In this document: piece by piece, positions 17,196-26,415 of the stretch
Layout of the letters: the number at the start of each line of letters is the position of its first letter
Position numbering within the stretch: position 1 is the stretch's first letter
Origin: an uncultured Bacteroidales bacterium
Lineage (GTDB): Bacteria; Bacteroidota; Bacteroidia; Bacteroidales; UBA932
Assembly (NCBI GenBank): GCA_944326315.1
Contig: CALVDP010000021.1
Location: forward strand, 1-36,773
Direction of reading: 5' to 3'
Length of the DNA stretch: 36,773 bases
Notes under the pieces: generated by a model
What the model saw: only the letters and a program-made list of their open reading frames with translations
What the model was told of the DNA's origin: nothing
Databases searched by the model: none
Translations under genes and position numbers: made by a program

Positions 17196-17864
17196 TTACA
17201 ACTGCCAGTCGATAGGTGACAGTCCTTCGCTTATGAGAATTTTATTTGTCCTGGAGAAATGCCTGCACCCGAAGAAGGCCCCGCGTGCCAGCGGTGAAGG
17301 ATGGGCGGCTTCCAGCACATGATGGCGGGATGTGTCTATCAGTGCCTTCTTCGCCCGGGCGTAATTGCCCCACAGGAGGAAGACAATCCCTTCCCGGTGT
17401 CCGGAAAGCCAGCGTATGACTGCATCCGTGAATTCTGTCCATCCTATATTGCTGTGGGAGTTGGGCATGCCCGCCTGTACGGTAAGGGAGGCGTTCAGCA
17501 GAAGAACGCCCTGCCGTGCCCATTTCTCAAGGTCAGGTTTCCCGCTCATGGTGATGCCCAGGTCATCCTCTATTTCCTTGAATATGTTTTTCAGGGACGG
17601 GGGCGCAGGGATATTGTCCGGTACCGAGAAGGACAGTCCCATGGCCTGTCCCGGACCGTGGTACGGATCCTGTCCCAGAATGACGACTTTCACCTTGTCA
17701 GCGGGAGTGAGCTCGAATGCCTTGAAAATGGCAGGGCCGGGAGGATATATCGTCTTCCCGGCCGCCTTTTCACGGTGCAGGTAGTCCGCCAGTCTGGCGA
17801 AATACGGTTTCCTGAATTCGTCTTGAAGTGCTTCTTTCCAGCTTTGTTCTATCTTGACGTCCAT
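17196..17864 (-). CDS. ung: Uracil-DNA glycosylase, family 1
   Basis: A 222-aa base-excision repair enzyme that removes uracil from DNA. Motif A is GQDPYHG (64-70) with catalytic D66; motif B is HPSPLARGAFFGC with H188. The usual SxxRGFFG spacing is slightly altered (ARGAFFG). I chose ATG 17864 because AAGGA lies just upstream and the predicted start site is near 17878; the adjacent ATG at 17867 is possible, while the longer form at 17909 begins within the promoter. It is the first gene of the ung-coaD-thioredoxin operon. Confidence 0.95.
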   Translation of the reverse strand: MDVKIEQSWKEALQDEFRKPYFARLADYLHREKAAGKTIYPPGPAIFKAFELTPADKVKVVILGQDPYHGPGQAMGLSFSVPDNIPAPPSLKNIFKEIEDDLGITMSGKPDLEKWARQGVLLLNASLTVQAGMPNSHSNIGWTEFTDAVIRWLSGHREGIVFLLWGNYARAKKALIDTSRHHVLEAAHPSPLARGAFFGCRHFSRTNKILISEGLSPIDWQL

Positions 17865-17884
17865 CATTTCCTTTTTATGCAGGA

Positions 17885-17915
17885 CAAAATTGTGGAAAAA
17901 AACGAACAACTCAAA
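17885..17915 (-). promoter_or_regulatory. Promoter for ung-coaD operon
   Basis: On the minus strand: TTTG (17915-17912), 19 bp, CAATTTTG (17892-17885), one mismatch to TAnnTTTG. The spacing is ideal. It indicates a start independent of lon and rules against the longer ung frame. Confidence 0.55.
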
Positions 17916-17940
17916 GTGTTTGCAGGAAAAAGGGACCGGA

Positions 17941-20340
17941 TCAGAATATGTATCCGATCACATCGTCTATGTTCTTGACATAGACAAAGTCAAGCCCCTT
18001 GACATAGATTTCCTTGATGTCCTCGATGTCTTTCCTGTTGTCCTCGGAAATGATGATGGTGCTGATTCCCGCTCTTTTGGCCGCAAGTATTTTTTCCTTG
18101 ATGCCGCCGACCGGAAGCACACGTCCTCTCAGTGTCATTTCGCCTGTCATGGCGATGCCGCTCTTGACCTGCTGTCCTCTCAGTGCGGAAACCATGGAGC
18201 TGACCATGGTGATGCCGGCTGACGGTCCGTCCTTAGGCACTGCGCCTTCCGGCACGTGGACATGGATATCCTTCTCAGCGAATTCCTCGGAGGTGATTCC
18301 GGCCATCTCCGGATGTGCCTTGATGTACTGGTAGGCTATTGTTGCGGATTCCTTCATCACATCTCCAAGGTTGCCGGTCATTGTAAGTATGCCCTTGCCC
18401 TTGCTGATGGAACTCTCTATGAACAGGATTTCCCCGCCCATTTCTGTCCACGCAAGCCCTGTCACCACACCGGGGGCTTCATTGCCTTTCTGGACGTCGT
18501 GGAAGTTCGTAGGCAGCCCGAGATATTCCTTCAGATGTTCTTTCTTCAGGACTTTCGGGTAGTCTTCGCCAAGGGCTATCTTCTTGGCTGTCACCCTTGC
18601 TATCTTTGCGATCTGCCTTTCGAGCCCACGCACTCCGGATTCCCGTGTATAGTCGCTTATGATTTTCTCCAGGCATCCCTTGTCGATGCGTATCTGCTTC
18701 TTGTCCAGCCCGTGTTCCTTCAGCTGCTTCGGAATCAGGTAGTCCTTGGCTATGGACATCTTTTCTTCAGCCAGATAGCCGCTGACGTTGATCATCTCCA
18801 TTCTGTCTCTCAGCGCCGGCTGTATGGTGGCCGTATTGTTCGCAGTGGTCAGGAACAGTACATTGGACAGATCGTAGTCAATGTCCAGGTAATTGTCATG
18901 GAATGTCGTGTTCTGCTCCGGGTCCAGTGCCTCAAGCAGAGCGGAAGACGGGTCACCCTTGATGTCTGTGCTGAGCTTGTCTATCTCATCCAGCACTATC
19001 ACTGGATTTGACGTGCCGGCCCTGTTTATCGCATTCAGTATCCTGCCTGGCAGGGCGCCTATGTATGTCTTCCTGTGTCCCCTGATCTCAGATTCGTCAT
19101 GGACACCTCCGAGCGCGATACGGACGTATTTTCTGCCCAGTGCCCTGGCAATGGATTTGCCGAGGCTTGTCTTTCCGACTCCCGGAGGCCCGTAAAGGCA
19201 CAGTATCGGAGATTTCATGTCTCCCTTCAGCTTGAGCACGGCAAGGTATTCTATAATTCTTTCCTTGACGTTCTCCAGTCCGAAATGGTCTTCGTCCAGT
19301 ACTTTCTGGGCATGTTTCAGGTCAAGGTTGTCCGTGGACATCTCACCCCACGGGAGATCCAGCATGAACTGTATGTAGTTGTACTGGATGCTGTAGTCCG
19401 GAGAGCTCGGGTTATACCTTTCGAGCTTGGCCATTTCTTTCTCGAATATTTCCTGGACAGATGCCGGCCATACCTTTTCTTCGGCACGGGCTCTCATCTT
19501 CTCGAACTCTTCCATCTCGTCCATGCCGAGTTCTTCCTGGATGGTCTTCAGCTGGCTGTTCAGATAATATTCCCTCTGCTGCTGGTCAATTTCCATCTTG
19601 ACCTTCTGGTTTATGTCCTGCTTTATTTTCAGGAGCTCGATCTGAGTGTCGAGCACAGCCAGAAGCTTCATTGCCCTTTGCCTGATGTCGCCGTACTGCA
19701 GCAGGTGTATCTTGTCCTCGAAGTTGTCGACTTCCACTGTCGTGGCAATGAAATTTACCAGGAATTCGAAACTGTCGATGGACTTCAGTGCGGATGCCGC
19801 CTCTTTTGAGACGAATGAGGACATCTTGATGATGGAGACGGCCTTTTCTTTCAGAGATTCCGCTATCATTCTGACATTTTTGTCATTGTTGTCAGGCGCC
19901 GTGTCAGTCAGGTAGTGTACCAGTCCGAGCATGTACGGCTCGTATTCGGTGACTGCATCAAGACTGAATCTCTTGAAGCCCTGGAGTATGGCCGTAATTG
20001 TCCCGTCCGGCATTTCCAGGGTCTTGAGTATCTTGGCCACTGTGCCGAACTGGTACAGGTCCTCTTTCTTCGGGTCTTCTATCGAGATGTCGTTCTGCGG
20101 TACTGCACCTATGAACGAATTGTTCTTTTCTGCATCCTCTATCAGCTTTATGGATTTTTCCCTTCCTATCGTGATCGGATATATCGTCCCGGGGAACAGT
20201 ACGGCATTCCTCAGCGCAAGCAGCGGGAGAGAGTCCGGAAGTTCAGATTCGTCTATCTTCATGAATCCGTCCCCCTGCAATACCGGTATGATGTTCACTT
20301 CAGTGCCGGATGGAGATAAAATGTCTTTGAATTCTTTCAT
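17941..20340 (-). CDS. lon: ATP-dependent protease Lon (LonA)
   Basis: A 799-aa hexameric cytosolic protease of misfolded and regulatory proteins. The N-terminal substrate domain spans about 30-330 with a coiled-coil stretch (KIKQDINQKVKMEIDQQQREYYLNSQLK). The Walker A motif is GPPGVGKT at 384-391, and Walker B is near VIVLDEIDKL. The Ser-Lys dyad is S707 in KDGPSAGITM and K750 in GGIKEK. The start was set at ATG 20340; the upstream TTG at 20364 has no better ribosome site. Its leader holds a 19-bp palindrome, so stress control is plausible. truA lies 241 nt upstream on the same strand. Confidence 0.96.
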   Translation of the reverse strand: MKEFKDILSPSGTEVNIIPVLQGDGFMKIDESELPDSLPLLALRNAVLFPGTIYPITIGREKSIKLIEDAEKNNSFIGAVPQNDISIEDPKKEDLYQFGTVAKILKTLEMPDGTITAILQGFKRFSLDAVTEYEPYMLGLVHYLTDTAPDNNDKNVRMIAESLKEKAVSIIKMSSFVSKEAASALKSIDSFEFLVNFIATTVEVDNFEDKIHLLQYGDIRQRAMKLLAVLDTQIELLKIKQDINQKVKMEIDQQQREYYLNSQLKTIQEELGMDEMEEFEKMRARAEEKVWPASVQEIFEKEMAKLERYNPSSPDYSIQYNYIQFMLDLPWGEMSTDNLDLKHAQKVLDEDHFGLENVKERIIEYLAVLKLKGDMKSPILCLYGPPGVGKTSLGKSIARALGRKYVRIALGGVHDESEIRGHRKTYIGALPGRILNAINRAGTSNPVIVLDEIDKLSTDIKGDPSSALLEALDPEQNTTFHDNYLDIDYDLSNVLFLTTANNTATIQPALRDRMEMINVSGYLAEEKMSIAKDYLIPKQLKEHGLDKKQIRIDKGCLEKIISDYTRESGVRGLERQIAKIARVTAKKIALGEDYPKVLKKEHLKEYLGLPTNFHDVQKGNEAPGVVTGLAWTEMGGEILFIESSISKGKGILTMTGNLGDVMKESATIAYQYIKAHPEMAGITSEEFAEKDIHVHVPEGAVPKDGPSAGITMVSSMVSALRGQQVKSGIAMTGEMTLRGRVLPVGGIKEKILAAKRAGISTIIISEDNRKDIEDIKEIYVKGLDFVYVKNIDDVIGYIF

Positions 20341-20372
20341 AATGATTGTTTCCCTTTTTGTCAAGTTCTCTT

Positions 20373-20391
20373 TACTGACATTTTGTCAGTA
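20373..20391. promoter_or_regulatory. Palindromic operator candidate upstream of lon
   Basis: TACTGACA-TTT-TGTCAGTA: two perfect 8-bp half-sites around 3 bp, 32-50 bp upstream of the lon ATG. No TAnnTTTG element was found between truA and lon. The symmetry and position fit a dimeric regulator binding site for a heat-shock-type protease gene. A transcript hairpin is the alternative. Confidence 0.55.
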
Positions 20392-20429
20392 TAAGGCATG
20401 TTTTTATAACGGCACGCCTAATGGTCAAT

Positions 20430-20461
20430 CTCTGTGCCAGAATGACTCTGTGCCAGAATGA
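20430..20461 (+). repeat. Perfect 16-bp tandem duplication
   Basis: CTCTGTGCCAGAATGA occurs twice head to tail (20430-20445 and 20446-20461), upstream of the lon palindrome in the truA-lon gap. It may be a recent slippage event. Confidence 0.85.
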
Positions 20462-20581
20462 GTCCCGGCGGCCGTAGGGCATGGAGCAGCTTATGCAGGC
20501 AGGTACAGGCGGACCGGCGGAATCCATGTGCCGTCCGGAAGATGATGCCGGCTTCCCGGGTGGGAAAGCCCGTACGAAACT

Positions 20582-21355
20582 TCAATATTCTATGCCGGAA
20601 AGGAAAAGGGCGTGGCCCGGGACGGATTCTCCTGCATCCGAACGGGTCCCCGAGGCTATGAGCGAGCGGATCCATTCAGGCTCCCGTTTGCCCCGCCCTA
20701 CGTCTATCAGTGACCCTACGATGGCTCTCACCATGTTGCGCAGGAATCTGTCAGCCCTTACGGTGAAGACAAGGTAATCACCTTCGGAAGCAGGATAGCC
20801 GAGCTGGCCGACATGTGTCGGTGTGTAGCTTTCCCAGACGGCTTCCATTACGGTGCATACCGAAGTCTTGTTGTTGCCTCCTTTCTTCTCGAAACAGCTG
20901 AAGTCGTGCGTCCCTTTCAGAAAGGCCGCGGCCTCGTTCATTGCATCGGTGTCGAGCCTGTATTTGCAGTACCACGAGAACTGTCCCATGAACGGATCCT
21001 TTTTCCTGTGAAGGAAGTATTTGTACTCACGCGTGACGGCCGAAAAACGGGCGTGGAATTCGTCAGAAGCCGGTACTATCTCATGGACAATGATACCCTT
21101 ACTTAAGATGGCATTTATTTTGTATGCCAATTCCTCCGGCCGTATCCGAAGCATGCCTTCAATGTCGAAATGAGCGATGTAATTCACAGCATTCACTCCC
21201 GAATCCGTACGGCCGGCCCCGGTAAGGGCTATATCTTCGCCTGAAACAAGCGAGAGTGCCTTCTGTAGACATTCCTGTACTGTAACGCCTTCCGGCTGGA
21301 TCTGCCAGCCGTTGAAATCCGCGCCATTGTAGGAGAGCCTGACGGTATATCGCAT
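20582..21355 (-). CDS. truA: tRNA pseudouridine(38-40) synthase
   Basis: A 257-aa enzyme that modifies U38-U40 in the anticodon stem-loop of many tRNAs. Catalytic D51 lies in GAGRTDSGVNA, and other family marks include FHARFSAVTREYKY and the C-terminal FLRNMVRAIVGSLIDVGRG. Length is normal. It begins 64 nt from the divergent moxR gene, so the two promoter regions overlap. lon follows on the same strand after a 241-nt gap containing a palindrome and a short duplication. Confidence 0.96.
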   Translation of the reverse strand: MRYTVRLSYNGADFNGWQIQPEGVTVQECLQKALSLVSGEDIALTGAGRTDSGVNAVNYIAHFDIEGMLRIRPEELAYKINAILSKGIIVHEIVPASDEFHARFSAVTREYKYFLHRKKDPFMGQFSWYCKYRLDTDAMNEAAAFLKGTHDFSCFEKKGGNNKTSVCTVMEAVWESYTPTHVGQLGYPASEGDYLVFTVRADRFLRNMVRAIVGSLIDVGRGKREPEWIRSLIASGTRSDAGESVPGHALFLSGIEY

Positions 21356-21375
21356 CGACTTATGGGAATAATGAT

Positions 21376-21383
21376 TAAATTTG
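21376..21383 (+). promoter_or_regulatory. -7 element for the moxR/Bat operon
   Basis: TAAATTTG is a full TAnnTTTG match 36 nt before the moxR ATG. The -33 region shows no TTTG. Confidence 0.45.
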
Positions 21384-21396
21384 CAAAATATGTGTG

Positions 21397-21404
21397 CAAA
21401 AATA
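21397..21404 (-). promoter_or_regulatory. -7 element for truA
   Basis: On the minus strand TATTTTTG, a full TAnnTTTG match, 41 nt before the truA ATG. It faces the moxR element at 21376, so the divergent start sites are interleaved. The -33 box is weak. Confidence 0.45.
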
Positions 21405-21419
21405 AAATATTAAAATTTT

Positions 21420-22412
21420 ATGGACAATATAAACATTAAGGAATTGAATGACCGGATTCAGCAGGAAAGCTCCTTTGTGGACATACTTACGATGGAGATG
21501 AACAAGGTCATCGTGGGGCAGAAGCAGCTTGTGGAGAATCTTCTGATAGGACTTCTTGCCAACGGACACATCCTTCTTGAAGGTGTCCCGGGACTGGCGA
21601 AGACTCTTGCTATTAATACTCTTGCCTCTGCGATAGATGCCAAGTTCAGCAGAATCCAGTTTACCCCTGACCTTTTGCCTGCCGATGTGATAGGTACTCT
21701 GATCTATTCGCAGAAGAGCGAGCAGTTCCAGATAAAGAAAGGACCGATATTCGCGAATTTCGTGCTGGCGGACGAGATCAACAGGTCTCCGGCCAAGGTG
21801 CAGTCAGCCCTGCTTGAAGCCATGCAGGAACGCCAGGTGACTATCGGAGACGAGACATTCAGGCTCCCGGAGCCGTTCCTTGTGATGGCCACGCAGAATC
21901 CTATCGAGCAGGAAGGTACTTATCCGCTTCCGGAAGCTCAGGTCGACCGTTTCATGCTCAAGGTCGTGGTCAGCTATCCGAAAAAGGAGGAGGAGAAGCT
22001 GATTGTCAGGATGAACAATTCCGGCACATTCCCGAAGGCTTCGCCGGTGCTTAAGCCGGAGGATATCATCAAGGCACGCCAGGTGGTGCGGGATGTGTAT
22101 ATGGACGAGAAGATAGAGCGTTATATCGTGGACATTGTCTATGCCACAAGGACACCTGCCGACTACGGGCTTGCCAAGCTGTCCGGGCTTATAGCCTACG
22201 GCGGCTCCCCGAGGGCAAGCATCTCCCTTTCCATGGCTTCCAAGGCATACGCTTTCATCAAGAGAAGGGGATATGTGATACCGGAAGACGTGAGGGCGGT
22301 ATGCAATGAAGTTCTCCGCCACAGGATCGGCCTGACGTATGAAGCCGAAGCCGAGAATGTATCTCCGGAGAATATCATAGCTGAAATAATCAATGCAGTA
22401 GAGGTTCCATAA
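21420..22412 (+). CDS. MoxR-family AAA+ ATPase
   Basis: A 330-aa cytosolic ATPase, predicted chaperone for the Bat von Willebrand proteins encoded downstream. Walker A is GVPGLAKT at 55-62, Walker B is VLADEINR with D118/E119, and sensor 1 is ATQNP. It heads an operon in the order moxR, DUF58, BatD-like, batA, batB, batC, batDE; its stop overlaps the DUF58 start by 1 nt. The MoxR-VWA pairing is well known in Bacteroidota and other bacteria. Confidence 0.93.
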   Translation: MDNINIKELNDRIQQESSFVDILTMEMNKVIVGQKQLVENLLIGLLANGHILLEGVPGLAKTLAINTLASAIDAKFSRIQFTPDLLPADVIGTLIYSQKSEQFQIKKGPIFANFVLADEINRSPAKVQSALLEAMQERQVTIGDETFRLPEPFLVMATQNPIEQEGTYPLPEAQVDRFMLKVVVSYPKKEEEKLIVRMNNSGTFPKASPVLKPEDIIKARQVVRDVYMDEKIERYIVDIVYATRTPADYGLAKLSGLIAYGGSPRASISLSMASKAYAFIKRRGYVIPEDVRAVCNEVLRHRIGLTYEAEAENVSPENIIAEIINAVEVP

Positions 22413-23302
22413 TGGAAAAGCGGAGTACGGAAGACCTCCTCAAGAAGGTCAGGAAGATAGAGATACGGACAAGGGCTCTCTCGCACCAGATTTTCGCCGG
22501 GGAATACCATTCCGCATTCAAGGGACGGGGTATGACATTCAGCGAGGTGAGGGAATACCAGTTCGGTGACGATGTGCGCAACATGGACTGGAATGTCACG
22601 GCCAGGATGCGCTCCCCTTATATAAAGGTGTTCGAGGAGGAGCGTGAAATGACCGTTGTCCTCCTGATAGATATCAGCCGGTCCGGCCTGTTCGGTACTT
22701 CCGGGCAGAACAAGAGGGACATGATAGCTGAAATCGCCGCTGTCCTCTCCTTCTCCGCAATACTGAACAACGACAAGGTAGGGGCGCTGTTCTTCAGTGA
22801 CAAGGTGGAGAAATTCATCCCGCCTAAGAAAGGCAGAAGTCATCTTCTCCATATTATCAGGGAAATACTTGAGATACAGCCGGAGGACAATGGCACCGAT
22901 ATAGGCGAAGCGCTCCGGTTCCTGACCAATGCCATCAAGAAGAGGTGTACGGCATTTCTTCTGTCCGATTTGCTGGATGTCGACAAGGACGGCAATCCCG
23001 GATATGAGGATGCGCTGAAGGTGGTGGTGAACAGGCATGACCTGTCCGTCATAGAAGTGCATGACCCGCGTGAGAGGACGCTGCCTGATGTCGGGCTGGT
23101 GCATGTCAAGGATTCGGAGACAATGCAGGCTGCCTGGATCAACACTTCGGACAGGAAAATGCGCGAGGCCTATGCAAAATGGTTTTCTGACGTGTCAGCG
23201 GCGGCTAACAGGCTTTTCCTCAGGTATAAGGTGGACAATGTGAGCATTTCCACAGACAGCGATTATGTGAAAGGCCTCATGGCCTTCTTCCAAACAAGGT
23301 AA
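22412..23302 (+). CDS. DUF58 domain protein of the Bat operon
   Basis: A 296-aa soluble protein. The DUF58 core is seen in FAGEYHSAFKGRGMTFSEVREYQFGDDVRNMDWNVTAR (about 28-68; key part GDDVRNMDW), followed by VWA-like TVVLLIDISRSGLFG with a D-x-S metal site. It overlaps moxR by 1 nt and is followed after 7 nt by a membrane protein gene. It probably works with MoxR and the membrane VWA proteins; the biochemical role is unknown. Confidence 0.9.
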   Translation: MEKRSTEDLLKKVRKIEIRTRALSHQIFAGEYHSAFKGRGMTFSEVREYQFGDDVRNMDWNVTARMRSPYIKVFEEEREMTVVLLIDISRSGLFGTSGQNKRDMIAEIAAVLSFSAILNNDKVGALFFSDKVEKFIPPKKGRSHLLHIIREILEIQPEDNGTDIGEALRFLTNAIKKRCTAFLLSDLLDVDKDGNPGYEDALKVVVNRHDLSVIEVHDPRERTLPDVGLVHVKDSETMQAAWINTSDRKMREAYAKWFSDVSAAANRLFLRYKVDNVSISTDSDYVKGLMAFFQTR

Positions 23303-23309
23303 TTGTAAT

Positions 23310-24359
23310 ATGCGATATAATTTCAGACGGGCTTTCCCTTATATGCTGCTGGCTGCGGCGCTGGCATTTCCTGTGGACATGCAGTCACAGGATACATCTG
23401 CGGTCTCTTATGACGGGAAAGCATTCCTGACGCCGCTGCAGCCCAGGGATTCCGTACTTATCGCCGACCAGCTGAAGTACGGGTTCGAGCTTGACAACGT
23501 GACGGAAGGGACGGAATTCCTTTTGCCGGATTATTCCAAAGGTTTCTGTGAAGGTGTCGAGGTGGTGTCCCCGTGGGTGCTGGACACTGTATCGGTGCAG
23601 AAAGGCAGGAAAAAGGCGCCTTCTGAATATGACATAAGGGGAAGCGTGACCATCACGTCCTTTGATGAGGGACAGTATGAATTGCCTCCGGTCTATGTCA
23701 TACGTGTAAGTCCGGGCGGCATACCGGATACACTTGCATTCTCTCCGTCAGTCCTTGACGTCAGGACAATGCCCGTGGATACGGCAAGCTTCAAGCTGCA
23801 TGACATCAAGGGGCAGATACAGTATCCGGTCGAGTTCAGGGAAGTGCTCCCTTATATTGCGGGTGCGGTTGTCCTGGCTCTGATTGTGCTTCTTGCTGTC
23901 TGGCTGACAAGAAAATATGCCAGGGGCGGACATGGTGCCGGCGCCCGGAAAGAGCCGGCCCACATCACTGCCTTGCGCAAGCTTGACAAGTTCAGGGGGG
24001 ATGCATTCTGGGCTCCGGAGAAGCAGAAGGCTTTCTATTCGGGAATAACCGATGCTCTCAGGGAGTATATTGTCTCAAGATACGGTGTCCCTGCCATGGA
24101 GATGACTACCAAGGAAATATTTGACGGACTCAAGGACAAGGACATAAGTCCGGAACTGTACGGAGAGGCAAGGGAGCTTTTCGAGCGTGCGGATTATGTG
24201 AAATTCGCCAAATATGTGGCGTCCCAGTCTGAAAATGCCTCGGCCGTGCCTGCTGCAGTGAAGTTCGTGACCATGACATATCAGGAAGAGCTTGATGCGG
24301 AAGCCGGAGCCGAAGCCGGAGGCCAGTCCGTCAATGAACCCAAAACCAGGGAGGAATAG
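23310..24359 (+). CDS. Bat-operon membrane protein (BatD-like / DUF4381-like)
   Basis: A 349-aa protein with an N-terminal signal (about 1-26), an exported beta-rich part, one membrane segment at about 180-200 (LPYIAGAVVLALIVLLAVW) and a helical cytosolic tail with ITALRKLDKFRGDAFW and AFYSGITDALREYI. The tail resembles the C-terminal part of the BatD half of the gene at 27239. Position between DUF58 and batA is usual for this family. It ends 3 nt before batA. The role in the Bat complex is inferred from the operon. Confidence 0.8.
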   Translation: MRYNFRRAFPYMLLAAALAFPVDMQSQDTSAVSYDGKAFLTPLQPRDSVLIADQLKYGFELDNVTEGTEFLLPDYSKGFCEGVEVVSPWVLDTVSVQKGRKKAPSEYDIRGSVTITSFDEGQYELPPVYVIRVSPGGIPDTLAFSPSVLDVRTMPVDTASFKLHDIKGQIQYPVEFREVLPYIAGAVVLALIVLLAVWLTRKYARGGHGAGARKEPAHITALRKLDKFRGDAFWAPEKQKAFYSGITDALREYIVSRYGVPAMEMTTKEIFDGLKDKDISPELYGEARELFERADYVKFAKYVASQSENASAVPAAVKFVTMTYQEELDAEAGAEAGGQSVNEPKTREE

Positions 24360-24362
24360 GCC

Positions 24363-25349
24363 ATGTTTTTTGAGTATCCGAGATTGCTTTGGCTGGAAAT
24401 AATACCTTTCCTGCTCATATTGCATTACATTTACCTGGAGTGGAAGGAGAGAAGCCCTCATCTCAGGGTCTCTTCCATTACCCCCTGGCTGAAATCTGGC
24501 AGATCAGTCCTCGGTGTGATAAGGCATGTGCCGTTCCTGCTCCGGACTCTTGCCCTTGTCATGATCATCATCGCCATTGCCAGACCGAGGTCTTCCGGGG
24601 AGATAGAGCGGGTGGATTCTGAAGGTATCGACATCATGCTTGCGATGGATGTGTCCACGAGCATGCTTGCCAGGGACTTCACGCCGGACAGGTTGAGTGC
24701 GGCCAAGGACATAGCCATAGAATTCATCGCGCAGAGACCGTATGACAGGATAGGAATAGTAGTCTTCGCCGGTGAGAGTTTCACCCAGTGCCCGATGACC
24801 ACGGACAGATCCACCCTCATCAATCTGATGAAGGAGGTGCAGACAGACCTTATAGAGGATGGTACCGCAATCGGCAACGGGCTTGCGACGGCAGTGGCAA
24901 GAATGAAGGATTCAGACGCCAAGAGCCGTGTCGTGATACTGCTGACTGACGGTGTGAACAATTCGGGTGAGATAACCCCGCAGATGGCTGCCGAGATTGC
25001 CAAGACTTACGGCGTGAGGGTCTACACCATCGGTGTGGGTGCCAGAGGTATGGCCCCGTACCCTGTGATGACTCCATGGGGAGTGGATATACAGAAGGTC
25101 CAGGTCGAAATAGATGAGGACTTGCTGAAGGAAATAGCCGAGACGACAGGAGGCCAGTACTTCAGGGCCACGGACAATACGAAGCTGATGGAGATATACA
25201 GCCAGATCAACCAGATGGAAAAAGTCCGGACCACCGTGGACAGTTTCCCTGTCTACAAGGAGCTGTTCGGCACCTATGCCCTTGTGGCTCTGGCTGCCCT
25301 TCTGCTTGAATTCCTGCTGAGAGTGTTTGTTTTGAGGCGTCTGCCGTAA
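24363..25349 (+). CDS. batA: Aerotolerance VWA protein BatA
   Basis: A 328-aa inner-membrane protein with a von Willebrand A domain. The MIDAS motif is D96-V-S-T-S100, with a further TTDRST. Membrane segments lie near the N-terminus (about 8-24 and 55-73) and at the C-terminus (about 303-325), so the VWA domain sits on one face of the membrane. Spacing is 3 nt from the previous gene and 13 nt to batB. Bat proteins were linked to aerotolerance in Bacteroides fragilis, though the mechanism is disputed. Confidence 0.9.
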   Translation: MFFEYPRLLWLEIIPFLLILHYIYLEWKERSPHLRVSSITPWLKSGRSVLGVIRHVPFLLRTLALVMIIIAIARPRSSGEIERVDSEGIDIMLAMDVSTSMLARDFTPDRLSAAKDIAIEFIAQRPYDRIGIVVFAGESFTQCPMTTDRSTLINLMKEVQTDLIEDGTAIGNGLATAVARMKDSDAKSRVVILLTDGVNNSGEITPQMAAEIAKTYGVRVYTIGVGARGMAPYPVMTPWGVDIQKVQVEIDEDLLKEIAETTGGQYFRATDNTKLMEIYSQINQMEKVRTTVDSFPVYKELFGTYALVALAALLLEFLLRVFVLRRLP

Positions 25350-25362
25350 AGTTGGAGGAGTT

Positions 25363-26364
25363 ATGGTTAATTTTGCACAAGCCCAGTATCTGATATTACT
25401 TCTGCTGCTGCCTCTTTTCTTCGCCGCTTATGCGGTGATGAGACATCTCAGGACAAGAAGGCTTGCAAGGCTGGGAGACAAGGCCCTTGTAAGCGAGCTC
25501 ATGCCGTCTGTGTCTTCGTCCAAAGGCTGGATAAGACTTACCTTGTTCTCCCTTGCGTTTTTCTTTTTCGTGATCGGGCTTTCACGTCCGCAGATCGGTG
25601 CGAAACTCAAGGAGCGTAACATCAAGGGGGTAGAGATCATGATTGCGCTGGATGTCTCCAATTCGATGATGGCAGAGGACTATTCCCCAAACCGCCTGGA
25701 GAGGGCCAAGCTCGCGATTTCAAGCCTTGTGGACAAGCTGAGGGATGACAGGATAGGTCTGGTGGTCTTTGCCGGGACTTCTTTCGTGCAGCTTCCTGTC
25801 ACTACTGACTATGCTTCCGCCAAGATGTTCCTGAACAGCATAAACACCGAATCCGTACCTGTCCAGGGAACAGCCTTGGGCGAGGCTATCACTACATGTA
25901 TCAGGAGTTTCAGCACACAGAGCGAGAGAAGCAGGGCGATCATAGTCATCACTGACGGAGAAAATCACGAAGATGATCCGGTGGCTGCCGCGAGACAGGC
26001 TGCGGAGATGGGCATCAAGGTTTTCACGATAGGTGTGGGCTCTTCCGAGGGGAAGCCAATCCCATACAACGGTGAATTGCTGAAGGACAAGGACGGCAAT
26101 ATCGTGGTGTCGCGTCTGGATGAAAAGGTTCTCAAGGAGATAGCTGCTGTCGGAAAAGGAGCATACGTGAGGGCTGGAATGAGCGAATTCGGTCTGAATC
26201 CGATAGTCGATGATATCAAGAGGATGGATGAGGAGATGTTCAATTCCGTAGTCTTTGAGGAGTTTGACGAACAGTACATGTATTTCTTCGCCATCGCGCT
26301 TGCGTTGCTTGTGGTGGAGATGCTTGTCGGTGAGAGGAAGGCAAGACGGCATCTGCTGAAATGA
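25363..26364 (+). CDS. batB: Aerotolerance VWA protein BatB
   Basis: A 333-aa paralog of BatA. The MIDAS motif is D97-V-S-N-S101 in MIALDVSNSM, with two N-terminal membrane segments (about 6-25, 58-73) and one at the C-terminus (YFFAIALALLVVEML). A GGAGG lies 6-10 nt before the ATG. The two tandem VWA genes are the usual batA-batB pair. Confidence 0.9.
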   Translation: MVNFAQAQYLILLLLLPLFFAAYAVMRHLRTRRLARLGDKALVSELMPSVSSSKGWIRLTLFSLAFFFFVIGLSRPQIGAKLKERNIKGVEIMIALDVSNSMMAEDYSPNRLERAKLAISSLVDKLRDDRIGLVVFAGTSFVQLPVTTDYASAKMFLNSINTESVPVQGTALGEAITTCIRSFSTQSERSRAIIVITDGENHEDDPVAAARQAAEMGIKVFTIGVGSSEGKPIPYNGELLKDKDGNIVVSRLDEKVLKEIAAVGKGAYVRAGMSEFGLNPIVDDIKRMDEEMFNSVVFEEFDEQYMYFFAIALALLVVEMLVGERKARRHLLK

Positions 26365-26415
26365 ATTCCTTGTCAGACGACGGGTCGTATTGACATTTAA
26401 CTAATGGCTGGAATT

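Noticed and set aside
18000-20340. Long plus-strand ORFs opposite lon (up to 251 aa)
   Set aside because: They are reading-frame shadows of a strongly conserved gene on the minus strand.
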